NCBI RefSeq assembly: GCF_001612615.1 | Contig: NZ_BDAU01000004.1 | Location: 186,001-250,000 of the forward strand | Reading direction: 5' to 3' | DNA: 64,000 nucleotides | Source: Nocardia amikacinitolerans NBRC 108937 | GTDB taxonomy: Bacteria > Actinomycetota > Actinomycetes > Mycobacteriales > Mycobacteriaceae | Shown here: one piece after another, positions 24,930 to 34,154 of the stretch | Numbering within the stretch: the first letter of the stretch is position 1 | How the letters are laid out: each line of letters starts with the position of its first letter | Program-made: the position numbers and the translations under genes | Notes under the pieces: model-generated | Database searches by the model: none | Seen by the model: the letters and a program-made list of their open reading frames with translations, nothing else | Told to the model about the DNA's origin: nothing

Positions 24930-27086
24930 TCAGCCACGCTCAGTGACGGGCACCGGCGCAGTCGCGGTCGGCGGCTCGATATCGTGCTCGCGCGATCGCG
25001 GCAGGAGCGAACCGAGCCAGCGGGGCATCCACCAGTTGGCCCGGCCCAGCAATGCCATGGTGGCGGGTACCAGCACCATCCGGACGATCGTCGCGTCCAG
25101 CACGATCGCGGCGGCCAGCCCCAAACCCATCATCTTCACCAGCGGCGACGGGCTCGCGACGAAGCCGAGGAACACCGCGGTCATGATCAGTGCGGCGGAG
25201 GTGATCACGCGGCCTGTACCCGCCAATCCGCGTGCGACCGCCTCGGCATTGTCGCCGGTGGCGTCGAATTCCTCGCGGATACGCGAGAGCAGGAACACCT
25301 CGTAGTCCATGGACAGGCCGAAGAGGATGGCGAAGAACATCGTCGGCATCGGTGAGGGGATCGGATAGGTCCTCTCCAAACCGAATACGGTGGCGAACCA
25401 GCCCCACTGGAACACCGCGACCACGATGCCGTAGGCCCCGCCGATCGACAGCAGGTTCATCACCGCCGCCTTCAGCGGTATCGCGAAGGAGCGGAACACC
25501 ACCATCAGCAGCAGAAACGACGCGACCAGGATCGCGGCGACGAAGACCGGTAGGGCTTCGTCCAGCCGTTCGGTGAGGTCGTCGGTCATGGCCGTCAGAC
25601 CCGATACGGCCACGTTGTCGGGGAGGAGGTCGCGGATGCGCCGCAGGGTTTCCGCCGTCGCCGCGTCCGCGGGACCGGTGGCAGGTATCGCCGACAGCAC
25701 GACCGTGTCACCGGCGGGTGAGGTCCGGGGCACGCCCACGGCCACAATCCCGTCGTCGGCGGCGATACGCTCGGCCAGTGCGGGGATGCGTCCGGCATCG
25801 ACTCCCGGACTGCGCAGATCGGCGACAAGCAACAGCGGGCCGTTGAAGCCCGGCCCGAAACCATCGGCCAGCAGGTCGTAGGCGCGGCGGTGCGTGGTGC
25901 TCGTCGAGTCGTCACCGGCGTCCGGGAAGCCCGTGCGCATGCTGAACGCCGGGGCGGCCAATGCCAGCAGCACCGCCGCGGCGACGACCAGATACGGCCA
26001 CGGGCGCTCGGCGATCCGGTGGGCGAAACGCCACCACGCCGTGCCTGTCGCCTGCTCGGCAGGGCGATTGCGGCCGAGCAGGCGCCCCGTCTCGATTCGG
26101 TCGCCGAGCAGTGACAGCAGCGCAGGCAGCAACGTGAGCGCGGTCGCGACGGCGAGCAGCACCACCAGCGAGGTGCTGAGGCCGACCGAGGTCAGGAATC
26201 CGACACCGGTCAGCACGAGGGCCGCCATGGCCACGACGACGGTGCCGCCCGCGAACAGCACAGCGGAACCCGCGGATCCCATCGCGTTGGACAGCGCCAT
26301 CGCGTTGTCCTGTCCTGCGGCGCGGTTCTCGCGGTAGCGGGCCACGATGAACAGGGCGTAATCGATGCCGACACCGAGGCCGATCATCGCGCCGATCGTC
26401 GGTGCCGCCGAGGAGATGTCCAGCGCGCTGGCCAGTACCACGATGCCACCGACTCCTGCGGCAACCGTGATCAGGGCCAGCGCTATCGGAAGCAGCGCGG
26501 CCACGATGCTGCCGAACGCGACAACCAGCACGATCAGCGCGACCAGTACACCGGCGGCCTCCGCACCCGAGGTCGCGGTATCGGAATTGATGAACGCCGC
26601 GTCGCCACCGAGTTCCGCTGTGAGACCGGCGTCCCGTGCTGGCGCCATCGCCGCGAAGAGCGCGTTCAGTGCGTCCGGCCCCAGATCCGTCGACGGCAGA
26701 TCGAGGGTGATTTCGGCGAATGCGATCCGACCGTCGGGAGAGATCGTGCCCGTGGCGAACGGGTCGGCCACCACGGCAACGTGCTCCACGTCGGCGACCC
26801 GGACGACCGCGGCATCGACGGCGGATCGGTGACCCTCGAGCCGCTCCCCTGGCGGCGCGGCGAAAACAGCCACGGCGCTGCCGTCGGCCGCTTCGGGGAA
26901 GCGTTGCTCGAGCAGGTTCATCGCCTGCTCGCTCTGGCTGCCGGGCGCGACGAAGTCATCGATGAACGGGCCGCCCGCAGTCCCGGCCATGGTCAGCACG
27001 AGTGCGACGGCCGCCACCCAGGCAGCGATGATTGCCCATGGTCGGCGGGCGCTGACGTCGCCTATGTGGCGGGTTAATCGGTTCAT
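24930..27086 (-). CDS. MMPL-family RND transporter
   Basis: The 718-residue membrane protein has two RND halves. The first has an N-terminal helix, a periplasmic loop and a bundle with GVGIDYALFIVARYREN. The second bundle has GLSMDYEVFLLSRIREE, the paired Asp-Tyr motifs being typical of actinobacterial MMPL proteins that export lipids or drugs. It is shorter than mycolate exporters and lacks an MmpS partner. ATG 27086 has an AGGAG ribosome site. It is divergent from a histidine kinase/response regulator pair (268-bp gap), which probably regulates it. Confidence 0.92.
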   Translation of the reverse strand: MNRLTRHIGDVSARRPWAIIAAWVAAVALVLTMAGTAGGPFIDDFVAPGSQSEQAMNLLEQRFPEAADGSAVAVFAAPPGERLEGHRSAVDAAVVRVADVEHVAVVADPFATGTISPDGRIAFAEITLDLPSTDLGPDALNALFAAMAPARDAGLTAELGGDAAFINSDTATSGAEAAGVLVALIVLVVAFGSIVAALLPIALALITVAAGVGGIVVLASALDISSAAPTIGAMIGLGVGIDYALFIVARYRENRAAGQDNAMALSNAMGSAGSAVLFAGGTVVVAMAALVLTGVGFLTSVGLSTSLVVLLAVATALTLLPALLSLLGDRIETGRLLGRNRPAEQATGTAWWRFAHRIAERPWPYLVVAAAVLLALAAPAFSMRTGFPDAGDDSTSTTHRRAYDLLADGFGPGFNGPLLLVADLRSPGVDAGRIPALAERIAADDGIVAVGVPRTSPAGDTVVLSAIPATGPADAATAETLRRIRDLLPDNVAVSGLTAMTDDLTERLDEALPVFVAAILVASFLLLMVVFRSFAIPLKAAVMNLLSIGGAYGIVVAVFQWGWFATVFGLERTYPIPSPMPTMFFAILFGLSMDYEVFLLSRIREEFDATGDNAEAVARGLAGTGRVITSAALIMTAVFLGFVASPSPLVKMMGLGLAAAIVLDATIVRMVLVPATMALLGRANWWMPRWLGSLLPRSREHDIEPPTATAPVPVTERG

Positions 27087-27354
27087 GATCACGGGCTCCT
27101 GGGCGATGGCCGCCGGTTGTTCCGAAGGCATTTGGGACAGCGGGTTCCATCGTGGGCGGCAGGCACCTGCGCGGTCGCCCGCCGCGAGGGGATTCGCTCC
27201 CCCCCGTTCGTCGGGGTTGTCATGCCGCGGTCGTCCTCCTGACGGCGGAGGCGGTATCCGCACAGAGCGTGATGACTACCCGTCCCGGTGTGGCCTACCG
27301 TTGCCTGATGCGCATCGACTCGTCTCGCAACACCGGCCGTCAGATCTCGGGGCG

Positions 27355-28566
27355 ATGACCGACCGCGCCGCGCGCCGGCCCTCGGCTGCGCCGCATGGCC
27401 CGTCGGAGCGATTCTGGGGCCCGTTCACCCGCTGGCCACGCATCTCGGACGCGAGCCTCGCTGTCACGATGTTCCTGCTGGCCGTGCACGTCGTGGACGC
27501 GCCCGGTGACGCGATCGCCCTCCGCTCGATCGGCTCGGTACCGGTAGCCATGCTGCTGGTTTCCGCCGTGGCGAGCGTGGCGCTGTATTGGCGCCGCAGC
27601 GCACCCGTGCCGGTCCTGGCGGTGACGCTCCTGTCCTGGCTGGTCGTGGCGGTGAGTTCGGACTATTCCGACTTCGGCGGTATGGCGATCATCGCGCTGT
27701 ACAGCGCGGGGCGCTACTCCGGCGAGCTGCGATGGGGCTATGCCGGTATCGGGGGTGGCTTTGTCGTGGTCACCGTCGATGGCCTGCTCGCGCGCGCCGC
27801 CTGGGCGGAGATCATCGCCGGTGTCGTCGCCATGGAACTCGCGTGGTACGTGGGCCGCCGGTTGCGTCTGCGCGCCGAACGCGACGACCGGCTGAGCCGG
27901 GAACAAGCCGAGGAGGAACACCGAATCCGCATCGAGGAACGTACCCGCATCGCCCGCGAACTCCATGATGTGGTCGCCCACCGAGTGAGCATGATGACGG
28001 TACAGGCCGGAGCTGCCAAGGTCGTGGCCAGCCACGACCCCGAGGCGGCCCACCAAGCGATGGCCGCAGTCGAGGACGCCGGGCGACAGGCGCTGGACGA
28101 ACTGCGCCATCTGCTTGGAGTGCTGCGGCCGGATCTCGATCACGACGGACTCGGGCCTCAACCCGGCCTTTCCGACCTGCCCGGTCTCGTCGAGGAGGTG
28201 CGCCGGGCGGGCCTCGATATCTCGGTGACGACCGAAAACATCCGTGCCTCCCTGGCGGCTCGCGTGGAACTGTCGGCTTATCGCATCGTGCAGGAAGCAC
28301 TGACCAACGTGCTCAAGCACAGCGGCCCGCGGACCCGGACCGAAGTGCACCTGCGTGGCACGCAGTGTGGCCGGGGCATCACGATAGAAGTGCTCGATGA
28401 TGGCCGTGCGACACGATCGGGGCCGAGTATCGACAAGCGCCCGGCGGGTCACGGGATCATCGGTATGCGCGAACGGGCCCAGCTGTTGGGTGGCAACCTC
28501 GAGGCGGGGCCGCGACCCGGCGGCGGTTTCCAAGTGCTTGCCGAACTACCCACAGGAGGGCCGTAG
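27355..28566 (+). CDS. Sensor histidine kinase (NarL/DesK type)
   Basis: The 403-residue protein has four to five membrane helices in its first 165 residues and a short linker. The HisKA_3 dimerisation box follows with RTRIARELHDVVAHRVS (phosphoacceptor His204), then a HATPase domain (VQEALTNVLKHSG, N box; GHGIIGMRERAQLLGG, G box). No extracellular sensing domain is present, so it may sense membrane state or envelope stress. The response regulator gene starts 43 bp after its stop. Divergent transcription from the MMPL gene suggests that the transporter is a target. Confidence 0.93.
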   Translation: MTDRAARRPSAAPHGPSERFWGPFTRWPRISDASLAVTMFLLAVHVVDAPGDAIALRSIGSVPVAMLLVSAVASVALYWRRSAPVPVLAVTLLSWLVVAVSSDYSDFGGMAIIALYSAGRYSGELRWGYAGIGGGFVVVTVDGLLARAAWAEIIAGVVAMELAWYVGRRLRLRAERDDRLSREQAEEEHRIRIEERTRIARELHDVVAHRVSMMTVQAGAAKVVASHDPEAAHQAMAAVEDAGRQALDELRHLLGVLRPDLDHDGLGPQPGLSDLPGLVEEVRRAGLDISVTTENIRASLAARVELSAYRIVQEALTNVLKHSGPRTRTEVHLRGTQCGRGITIEVLDDGRATRSGPSIDKRPAGHGIIGMRERAQLLGGNLEAGPRPGGGFQVLAELPTGGP

Positions 28567-28609
28567 CCGTGAGTTCCGTGAACCGACTTGCGCCGGAATA
28601 CATCCCGGC

Positions 28610-29287
28610 ATGACTATCCGCGTCATCGTCGTCGATGATCAGGCCCTGGTCCGCACCGGCTTCACGATGGTGTTGCGGATCCACCCGGACATCGAGGTGG
28701 TGGCCGAGGCCGGAACTGGCCTCGAGGCGGTCGAGGCAGCGCACCGCCATCGTCCGGACGTGATCCTGATGGACATCCGCATGCCCGAAATGGATGGGCT
28801 CGAGGCGACCGCCAGAATCATGGCGGAGGCGGATTGGGATGTCCGAGTGCTGATCCTGACCACATTCGATCCGGACGAATACGTCTATCGAGCCCTGCGG
28901 GCCGGTGCCAGCGCCTTCGTGCTCAAAGACATGCCCGCCGACCAGCTGGCCGCGGCTGTACACACCGTGGCCGACGGTGGTGCGCTGCTCGCGCCCTCGA
29001 TTACTCGCCGCTTGATCGGCCGGTTCGCACGTCGTCTCACCGTCGACACCGCCGTCGCAGGCCGTCTGCAACGGCTCAGCGACCGGGAACGCGACGTGAT
29101 GGTCGCCATCGCGCGCGGAGCCAGCAACGCCGAGATCGCCGCGCAACTGTTCATCGGAGCCGCGACGGTCAAGTCCCATGTATCGAGCATCCTCACGAAA
29201 CTCGGCCTGCGCGACCGCGCCCAGATCGTCGTCTTCGCCTACGAGAGCGGCCTGGTCGAAGCCGGCGACAACAGCATCGGTCATTGA
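28610..29287 (+). CDS. NarL/FixJ-family response regulator
   Basis: The 225-residue protein has a receiver domain (VVDDQALVR, phosphoacceptor Asp55 in LMDIRMPEMDG, conserved Lys in FVLKDMP) and a C-terminal LuxR-type helix-turn-helix (LSDRERDVMVAIARGASNAEIA, then AATVKSHVSSILTKLGLRDR). It is the partner of the histidine kinase just upstream. It converges with the split-barrel flavin protein gene; only 4 bp separate the stop codons. Confidence 0.94.
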   Translation: MTIRVIVVDDQALVRTGFTMVLRIHPDIEVVAEAGTGLEAVEAAHRHRPDVILMDIRMPEMDGLEATARIMAEADWDVRVLILTTFDPDEYVYRALRAGASAFVLKDMPADQLAAAVHTVADGGALLAPSITRRLIGRFARRLTVDTAVAGRLQRLSDRERDVMVAIARGASNAEIAAQLFIGAATVKSHVSSILTKLGLRDRAQIVVFAYESGLVEAGDNSIGH

Positions 29288-29291
29288 CCGA

Positions 29292-29777
29292 TCAGGCGTC
29301 ACGTCGCCATTCGCGCCAGTCCAGCGCGGTCACCGACCCGCTGCTGTGCAGGCGGGTCGGCGTGATGATCATGGCCGCGGAGAACATCGTGGCGAACTCC
29401 GCCGGTGTGCCGAACATCGCGCCGATGCGTTCGGCGTACTTCGCCGCGTACCGCGGCTCGCGGTCCGCGGGCGGCAGGTCGGGGGCGAGCGCGGCGGTGC
29501 CTTCCAGGCGGACGATGTCGCGGCCGATGTCGGTGACGTCGAGGCCGAGACTCACGTGTGGGTTGGCCGCCACATTGCGCAGCTTCTGCTTGCCGGGTTG
29601 GCTGTAGACGAGGACCGTTTCGTCCTCGCGCAGCAGAAACCACACCGGCACGCTGTCTGGCCTGCCGTCCGGGCGGACTGTGGTCAGCCACGCGACGAGA
29701 TTGCTGCGCAGCCTGTCTTCGACGTACGCGCCGCGGCCGGCGGGAAGATGGAATGTCAGGTTCATGGGTGCCTTCAT
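29292..29777 (-). CDS. Pyridoxamine-oxidase-like split-barrel flavin/F420-binding protein
   Basis: The 161-residue protein has the split-barrel pattern AWLTTVRPDGRPDSVPVWFL followed by VLVYSQPGKQKLRNVAANPHVSL. This is typical of the F420H2- or FMN-dependent reductase / PNPOx-like family common in mycolata. The C-terminus is less conserved. ATG 29777 (MKAPMNL) and ATG 29765 are both possible starts; the domain needs neither extension. Substrate unknown. Confidence 0.82.
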   Translation of the reverse strand: MKAPMNLTFHLPAGRGAYVEDRLRSNLVAWLTTVRPDGRPDSVPVWFLLREDETVLVYSQPGKQKLRNVAANPHVSLGLDVTDIGRDIVRLEGTAALAPDLPPADREPRYAAKYAERIGAMFGTPAEFATMFSAAMIITPTRLHSSGSVTALDWREWRRDA

Positions 29778-29906
29778 CTCGTACGAAAGTGCCTGTTCGG
29801 CAGGGGATGTCGTGCGATCTGCGGGTAAGAGGCTAATCGAGCGACGGCGCGTCGGCGCGGTGACGGGAGAACCGCGCGGTTGCGGGAAACTCGCGGTGAA
29901 CGCGAA

Positions 29907-29938
29907 CATCCGCCGATCGTGTACTCGATCGGCGGATG
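29907..29938. terminator. Bidirectional terminator-like hairpin
   Basis: Perfect 13-bp arms CATCCGCCGATCG (29907-29919) and CGATCGGCGGATG (29926-29938) enclose a 6-nt loop. It lies between the MFS stop (minus strand, 29978) and the start of the split-barrel gene, about 40 nt after the MFS stop, so it probably ends MFS transcription. Confidence 0.75.
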
Positions 29939-29977
29939 CCTCAGCGGAACGCGCCTCGTGGCGCCGGTGTGCGGCGT

Positions 29978-31327
29978 TCACGCTCCGGTGCCGGACTTGA
30001 CGGTGGACACCGCGGTGCCCGTCGCCGCGTCGGACGTGTCGGTGTCGGCTTCGTCGGATACCTCCATGTCCGTTGGCGCGTCGGGTGTTTCGCTCACCAC
30101 GGGCTCGCTCGTATCCGCCTTGTCGTCCTCCCGCATCCCGGCGTACGCGCACCAGGCCGCGACGAGCCCCAGCACGCCGCACAGCGGCCAGATCCCGGAA
30201 CCCAGGCGATCCCACGCCAGCACGCCCAGCGTGGGACCCAGCGCCATGCCGAGGCCGAAGGTGGCCTGGTGGGTGCCGATGTAGCGCGCCTTCACCGCCG
30301 AGGGGAAGGTCGACGGGTAGGCGAACATGGTGGGGCCGTTGATCATCACGCCGAGCACGAACACCACGGTGGCCAGCAGGATCGGCGCGGCGCCGTGCTC
30401 GGCGAAGGAGTACCCGGCGACGCCGAGCCCCATGACCGCGGTGCCCACCGCGCCGACCAGCGGCGCTCGCAGATGCTTGACGTAGGAGGTGATCTTCAGC
30501 TCGCACAGGATCAGCACCACCGACGCCGTGACGAGCACCGCGCTGTACAGGCCAGTGGAGTGACCGTCGGCGGTGATGTTCAGCGGCAGCGCGACGGTGT
30601 ACTGCACGTAGATGATCGAGCCGATCAGCACCGAAGCCAGGAAAAGCTGATAGCGCCGGTCGCGCAGGATCACGCCGTAGCCGGTGCGCCGCTCGGTCGC
30701 CGGTTCCGGCGCGTCCTGCACCGCCTTGACGTTGGGCAGGAGCAGCAGCGCGAGCACCGCGTAGGTGAGGGCGGACGCGGCGTCCAGCCACAGCAGCAGG
30801 TTCCAGTCGATGAGGATCACGGCCGCGGCGATCAGCGGCGCCAGTGCCGCGCCCGCGTTGAGCGCGATGCGCATCATCGAAAAGCCCATCACCCGATGCT
30901 CTTCCGGCATCAGATCGCCGAGCATCAGCGCCGCCGCCGGTCGATAGGACTGGGTGACCAGGCCCGCCGCGCCCACCGCCGCGAGCAGCACCGCGAACAT
31001 ACCCGGCGTCGCCAGCAGCGGGATGAACGCGAGCAGGACCGACGATCCGGTCATCGCCGCGATGATGGTCGAGCGCGGGCCGAGCCGGTGGGTCAGCTCG
31101 CCGCCGAGCATGGTCCCGAACACCGCGCCCGCGCTGTAGGCGGTCAGCGCGAGACCGGCTTGGCCGATGCTGAATTCGCGATGCGTCAGGTAGAGCACCA
31201 GGAACGTCTGCACGAAAGCGCCGAGCTGGTTCACCAGCACGCCGATGAGCAGGTAGACGACCGGGCGCGGGGTCTGGCGCAGCGCGGCGAAAACGCCGGT
31301 GCGCGAATCGGTTCTGATTGCGTTCAT
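29978..31327 (-). CDS. MFS transporter
   Basis: The 449-residue protein has about 12 hydrophobic helices and major-facilitator landmarks (GGELTHRLGPRS after helix 2, a drug-efflux-like QSYRPAAALMLGDL in helix 4). A soluble tail of about 50 acidic and Thr-rich residues ends the protein. It most resembles drug/H+ antiporters of the MdtH/YfcA-like group. ATG 31327 follows AAGGA. The ICL/PEPM-family gene ends 97 bp upstream on the same strand. It could export the product of the N-N operon, but it is 8 kb away from it. Confidence 0.88.
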   Translation of the reverse strand: MNAIRTDSRTGVFAALRQTPRPVVYLLIGVLVNQLGAFVQTFLVLYLTHREFSIGQAGLALTAYSAGAVFGTMLGGELTHRLGPRSTIIAAMTGSSVLLAFIPLLATPGMFAVLLAAVGAAGLVTQSYRPAAALMLGDLMPEEHRVMGFSMMRIALNAGAALAPLIAAAVILIDWNLLLWLDAASALTYAVLALLLLPNVKAVQDAPEPATERRTGYGVILRDRRYQLFLASVLIGSIIYVQYTVALPLNITADGHSTGLYSAVLVTASVVLILCELKITSYVKHLRAPLVGAVGTAVMGLGVAGYSFAEHGAAPILLATVVFVLGVMINGPTMFAYPSTFPSAVKARYIGTHQATFGLGMALGPTLGVLAWDRLGSGIWPLCGVLGLVAAWCAYAGMREDDKADTSEPVVSETPDAPTDMEVSDEADTDTSDAATGTAVSTVKSGTGA

Positions 31328-31424
31328 CGTGAATCCTTGGTCGCCGGGGCGGAGATGTGGTCGGCGTTCGGGAGTTTCGGCGCGGCCGCGCTCGGACATC
31401 TCGATGCGGCCGCGCCTCCAGAGC

Positions 31425-32255
31425 TCAGCGCAGCAGCGCTTCGATCGCGCCGAAGTCCAGTGCGTCCGCGAGCTCGTTGTAGGTGCCGGTGTCGAGGAGT
31501 TCGCGGGCGGCGGCCGCGGCCCGCGCGTAGGCGGCCTGGGCCAGCGCCGGCCCGAGGCTGACCCGGCGCACTCCCGCCGCGGCCAGCTCCGACACGCTCG
31601 GCGCGCCAGGCCCGGTCATCACGTTCAGCGGAATCGGTGATTTGCCCGCGAGATCGGTGAGTGTCGGCAGGTCGAGCAGGCCGGGGACGAACAGGCTGTC
31701 CGCGCCCGCCTCGGCGTAGTCCACCGCCCTGGCCAGCACCTCGTCGAAGCGGTCCTCGGCCGCGCCGATGCCGAACAGGTAGACGTCGGTGCGCGCGTTG
31801 AGCACCAGTTCGGGAAGTCCGGCCTCGGTGGCCGCGGTGCGAGCCGCGCGCAACCGGTCGCACTGCGCCGCGCGGTCGAACAGCGGCCCGCCCGGCGCGG
31901 TGGAATCCTCCACGTTGACGCCGACCGCGCCCACCCCGACGACGGCGGCGACGGTGGCCGCGACGTCCTCCGGCGCGGCACCGTAGCCGCCCTCGACGTC
32001 GGCGGTGACCGGCACGTCGACGGCCGCGACGATGCGGGCCACCTGGGCGACGGCCTCGTCCCGCGTCATCCGCTGGCCGTCGGTGCGGCCGAGCGCCCAG
32101 GCCACGGCCGCGCTGGTGGTGGCGATCACCTGGGCGCCCGCCTGCGCGATCACCGCGGCGCTGATCGGGTCCCATGCGTTGGGTAGCACGAATGTGCCCG
32201 CCGCGTGCAGGTTTCGAAACGCGTTGGCCCGGCTCTGCTGGATCTCGTCCGCCAC
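31425..32255 (-). CDS. Isocitrate lyase / PEP mutase superfamily enzyme
   Basis: The 276-residue TIM-barrel protein shows ANAWDPISAAVIAQAGAQ (near LPNAWD at the N-terminus) and PVTADVEGGYG. The metal-binding GVNVEDS, ELVLNARTDVYL and GADSLFVPGL follow. The catalytic Cys loop (KKCGH) of isocitrate and methylisocitrate lyases is absent, as is the EDK loop of true PEP mutase. It thus belongs to the broad family of C-C or C-P lyases and hydrolases of unknown substrate. It starts with GTG behind a very strong AGGAGGAG site. An inverted repeat GTTCG-N7-CGAAC lies at 32287-32303 in its promoter region. Confidence 0.85.
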   Translation of the reverse strand: MADEIQQSRANAFRNLHAAGTFVLPNAWDPISAAVIAQAGAQVIATTSAAVAWALGRTDGQRMTRDEAVAQVARIVAAVDVPVTADVEGGYGAAPEDVAATVAAVVGVGAVGVNVEDSTAPGGPLFDRAAQCDRLRAARTAATEAGLPELVLNARTDVYLFGIGAAEDRFDEVLARAVDYAEAGADSLFVPGLLDLPTLTDLAGKSPIPLNVMTGPGAPSVSELAAAGVRRVSLGPALAQAAYARAAAAARELLDTGTYNELADALDFGAIEALLR

Positions 32256-32384
32256 GTCCTCTCCTCCTGAGTCGTTGTCCTGATCTGTTCGAACTCGACG
32301 AACCTAACCCCGGAACCGGCTGTGACCACCGGGTCGGCGGCTACCGCGGACAATCGAACGTCAAAGCCGGACAACATGTTCGGC

Positions 32385-33770
32385 TCAGCGCCCGAAACCG
32401 CTGTCGAAACCGATGGCCGCGCGTAGTGGGTCGGCGTCGAGTTCGTCGGCGCCGCGCCGCAGCGCGAACCGGTCCGCCTCCTGCGCGACGACCTGCCCGA
32501 TCAACGGCGACATCACATACCGCTCCGGCTCCGAAACCCGGTGCAGCAGACCACCGTCGATGAGGCTGTCCATCGCGTATTCGGCCGACTCGATCGAGAT
32601 GTGCAGCGTGCGTGCCAGTGTCGCGGGCGTCACCTCGTCGGCGCCGCCCGCCAGCATGTGCAGCACATGCTTGGCCAACGGTGGACGCGACAGGTAGGCG
32701 GGCAGCACCGCGTCGGCGAGGCTCACATCGCCGATCCGCAGCCAGTTCGACACGTTCACCCCCTCGGCCAGGCGCGCGGCGATCTCCGACAGGCGTCGGC
32801 CCGGTTGCGCGGCGATCTTGCGGCCCGCGATGGTGAGCGCGAGGGGCAGGTGTCCGCAGAACTCGGCGATACTGCTCGCCGCGGCCGGTTCGGCCCCGAC
32901 CCGGTCGCCGCCGATGAGCAGCCGCAGCAGGTCGACCGACTCGGTGCGGGGGAGCGGGCCGAGGGTGACGCGGCGCACCCCGTCCAGGCCGAGCAGTCGC
33001 GAGCGGCTGGTCACCACGATCTGGCTGTTCAGCGAGCGCGCGAGCAGCGGGCGCACCTGCGGTTCGTCGCGGACGTTGTCGAGCAGCACGATGACCCGGC
33101 GCTCGGCGAGCATCGAGCGGTAGAGCCCGATCCGGTGCATGTCGTCGGCGGGTACCCGATCGGGCGGTACGCCGAGCGCGCGCAGGAAACCGGCCATCAC
33201 CTCCAGCGGCGCGGCGTCGTCGCAGCGGATGGCGGCCATGTCGGCGAACAGCTGTCCGTCGGGGAACTGCTCGGCGAGCCGGTGCGCGAACCGCAGCGCG
33301 AACGCGGTCTTGCCGACGCCGACCGGGCCGCGCACCACCACCGGCACCCGCGAGTCGGCGATGCCCGCCGTCGCCGCGCGCGTGCCGTCGAATTCGGCGA
33401 CCCGGCCGACGAAATCGTCCGGTCCGATGGGCAGTTGGACCGGACGCCGCGGCGGTCCCGCGTCGGCCGTCTCGTCCACCACAATCGGCAGCGGCTCGGT
33501 GGGCGCGCCGTCCCCGCGCGCCTCGCGCCAACGGCGCTCCCACTCCGCGGGATCGCCGCCGCAGGCGCGGACGAACGCCAGCGCCACCGGCAGCGTCGGC
33601 AGCCGGTGGCCGCCCGCGGCGTCCGACAAGACGGAAGGGGAGTAGAGGGCCACGCTGGCCAGCTGCCGGTAGGACGGATTGCCCGCCGCGGCCCGCAACT
33701 TGCGCAGATCGCCCGCGAACGCGGCAATCGGGCCCGACCTGATATCGATCGGCTTCTCTCGTCTCCCCAT
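32385..33770 (-). CDS. HTH and NB-ARC/STAND-type regulatory ATPase
   Basis: The 461-residue protein has an N-terminal helix-turn-helix (about residues 15-75: LRAAAGNPSYRQLASVALYS...LSDAAGG). A STAND NTPase follows with Walker A RGPVGVGKTAF (about 145-155), Walker B RRVIVLLDNVRD and the sensor region QIVVTSRSRLLGL, then a winged-helix-like part. It resembles AfsR-like regulators but lacks their C-terminal TPR array and transcription-activation domain. It is divergent from the VWA-PurA-like-NrtR operon across a 384-bp gap. Regulation of that operon is possible. Confidence 0.83.
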   Translation of the reverse strand: MGRREKPIDIRSGPIAAFAGDLRKLRAAAGNPSYRQLASVALYSPSVLSDAAGGHRLPTLPVALAFVRACGGDPAEWERRWREARGDGAPTEPLPIVVDETADAGPPRRPVQLPIGPDDFVGRVAEFDGTRAATAGIADSRVPVVVRGPVGVGKTAFALRFAHRLAEQFPDGQLFADMAAIRCDDAAPLEVMAGFLRALGVPPDRVPADDMHRIGLYRSMLAERRVIVLLDNVRDEPQVRPLLARSLNSQIVVTSRSRLLGLDGVRRVTLGPLPRTESVDLLRLLIGGDRVGAEPAAASSIAEFCGHLPLALTIAGRKIAAQPGRRLSEIAARLAEGVNVSNWLRIGDVSLADAVLPAYLSRPPLAKHVLHMLAGGADEVTPATLARTLHISIESAEYAMDSLIDGGLLHRVSEPERYVMSPLIGQVVAQEADRFALRRGADELDADPLRAAIGFDSGFGR

Positions 33771-34096
33771 CGGTGCTCCACTCCCTGAAATGCGTTGCGG
33801 CACACTTGCCCCTGTGCCGCAGCCTGGCAGCCGACGACGATGTCGGCTCCCCCCATGACGCGCACCGCCTAGCGAGCACCGGCCTCGGCGGTTTGCCCCT
33901 GATTCAGACCGCACTTCCGGGGAGCTCCGCACCGCGCGTCCGGCGAGTCCGAATTTCCCGTTCCGCGATCGTCCATCCGGAGGGTGAACGGCCAGCGTCG
34001 CTATGGCATGCAATAGGCGACGTGCCGCCTAAGCCTGAATCGCGGTGCGTGCCTTGGGTATTAACAGCCGGATGGGCCCGCGTTCGGCCAGCTCCC
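33771..34096. other. Divergent intergenic region without recognisable gene
   Basis: The stretch between the STAND regulator and the VWA operon promoter is AT-richer than its surroundings. I see no coding frame with neighbours' codon style and no further clear repeat. It must hold the leftward promoter of the STAND gene. Confidence 0.5.
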
Positions 34097-34137
34097 TTGA
34101 CCGTCGTAGTTTTAGTCACCTACACTAAAACTACGAC
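34097..34137 (+). promoter_or_regulatory. Promoter with overlapping perfect inverted-repeat operator (candidate NrtR site)
   Basis: A -35 TTGACC (34097-34102) and a -10 TACACT (34121-34126) are 18 bp apart. A perfect inverted repeat with 14-bp arms GTCGTAGTTTTAGT (34103-34116) and ACTAAAACTACGAC (34124-34137), 7 nt apart, covers the spacer, the -10 and the expected transcript start. This is the layout of a repressor operator. The ribosome site GAGAGGAG and the VWA ATG (34155) follow. The NrtR-like protein at the end of the operon is the obvious candidate repressor. Confidence 0.75.
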
Positions 34138-34154
34138 ACGAGAGGAGCGGCGAC

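Noticed and set aside
32287..32303. LexA/SOS box (GTTCG-N7-CGAAC)
   Set aside because: The spacing and core differ from the actinobacterial SOS consensus (TCGAAC-N4-GTTCGA); it may be an unrelated operator.
34103..34137. Inverted repeat as transcription terminator
   Set aside because: It sits exactly over a -35/-10 promoter and before a ribosome site, has no T-run and does not follow a gene in either direction.
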